Assembly: GCA_023245695.1 (NCBI GenBank)
Contig: JAHFJT010000074.1
Span: forward strand, 1 to 5,605
Length of the DNA: 5,605 bases
Direction: 5' to 3'
DNA from: Candidatus Peregrinibacteria bacterium
GTDB lineage: Bacteria; Patescibacteriota; Gracilibacteria; UBA1369; UBA12463
Position numbers and translations under genes: made by a program. Below the pieces are notes generated by a model that saw only the letters and a list, made by a program, of their open reading frames with translations, was not told the DNA's origin and did not search any database. Below are positions 5,547 through 5,605 of this stretch, piece by piece; positions within the stretch are counted from its first letter, which is position 1; every line of letters begins with the position of its first letter.

Positions 5547-5605
5547 ATGAAAAAATCCCTCACGATACTTCTTGTTGCCTCTGTTTTGACGATGCCTCTT
5601 TCTGG
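5547..5605 (+). CDS. N-terminus of a secreted or lipid-anchored protein, 3'-truncated by window edge
   Basis: Only about 19 codons are visible. From the ATG at 5547 they read MKKSLTILLVASVLTMPLS, a textbook signal peptide: a two-lysine n-region followed by a hydrophobic h-region. The cleavage site or lipobox would lie beyond the edge, so lipoprotein and ordinary secreted protein cannot be told apart, and the mature function is unknown. No Shine-Dalgarno motif is close; GGAG at 5517-5520 is 26 bases away. The frame also contains GTG at 5520, which would add nine residues (VFLPSLCLT) and sits exactly at the predicted transcription start, so the true start is uncertain. The signal peptide favours 5547; the spacing pattern seen at other genes favours 5520. 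Confidence 0.6.
   Translation, partial: MKKSLTILLVASVLTMPLS

Noticed and set aside
1..5605. Recoding of UGA, as in Gracilibacteria or Absconditabacteria
   Set aside because: No complete gene uses TGA as stop (TAA four times, TAG twice), but no in-frame TGA occurs within the genes either, so the standard code explains everything. Six stops are too few to mean more.
1..5605. CRISPR array, tRNA, rRNA or insertion sequence
   Set aside because: No regularly spaced repeats, cloverleaf, rRNA signature, transposase frame or terminal inverted repeats were seen; almost all bases belong to identified genes.

Overview
The window looks like part of a chromosome of a reduced-genome bacterium. My best guess is the Candidate Phyla Radiation (Patescibacteria). 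The main reason is the left-hand gene, a VirD4/TraD-type ATPase of the form common in that group, sitting among plain housekeeping genes. Other support is the short SSB without the classical tail and the lack of Shine-Dalgarno motifs at any visible gene start. This placement is inference from protein style, not a phylogeny. The standard genetic code fits: all reading frames are closed by TAA or TAG and none needs UGA read as an amino acid.

Layout. Bases 3-1718 (+) hold the C-terminal part of the VirD4/TraD-like ATPase, cut by the left edge. Ten bases later, convergent to it, comes a minus-strand block read right to left: riboflavin synthase (4062-3436), lumazine synthase (3428-2973) and phosphoglycerate kinase (2925-1729). 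A roughly 100-bp AT-rich divergent intergenic region (4063-4163) separates this block from a plus-strand group: ssb (4164-4580), a family 2 glycosyltransferase (4583-5512), and the first codons of a protein with a signal peptide (from 5547 or 5520), cut by the right edge.

How the genes work together. RibH and RibE catalyse the last two steps of riboflavin synthesis, and the dimethyl-ribityl-lumazine made by RibH is the substrate of RibE. No ribD or ribBA is present, so the earlier steps must be encoded elsewhere or the precursors imported. PGK is the ATP-forming step of lower glycolysis and may share a transcript with the rib pair. SSB is a replication/repair protein. The glycosyltransferase and the putative secreted protein belong to the cell envelope.

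No defence system, CRISPR array, RNA gene or insertion sequence is visible. The most interesting signal is regulatory. At four of the six visible starts a TATAAT-like hexamer lies exactly six bases before an ATG or GTG start codon, and at a fifth the hexamer before an alternative in-frame GTG does the same. A start codon placed there coincides with the expected transcription start, which suggests leaderless mRNAs as the normal expression mode here.
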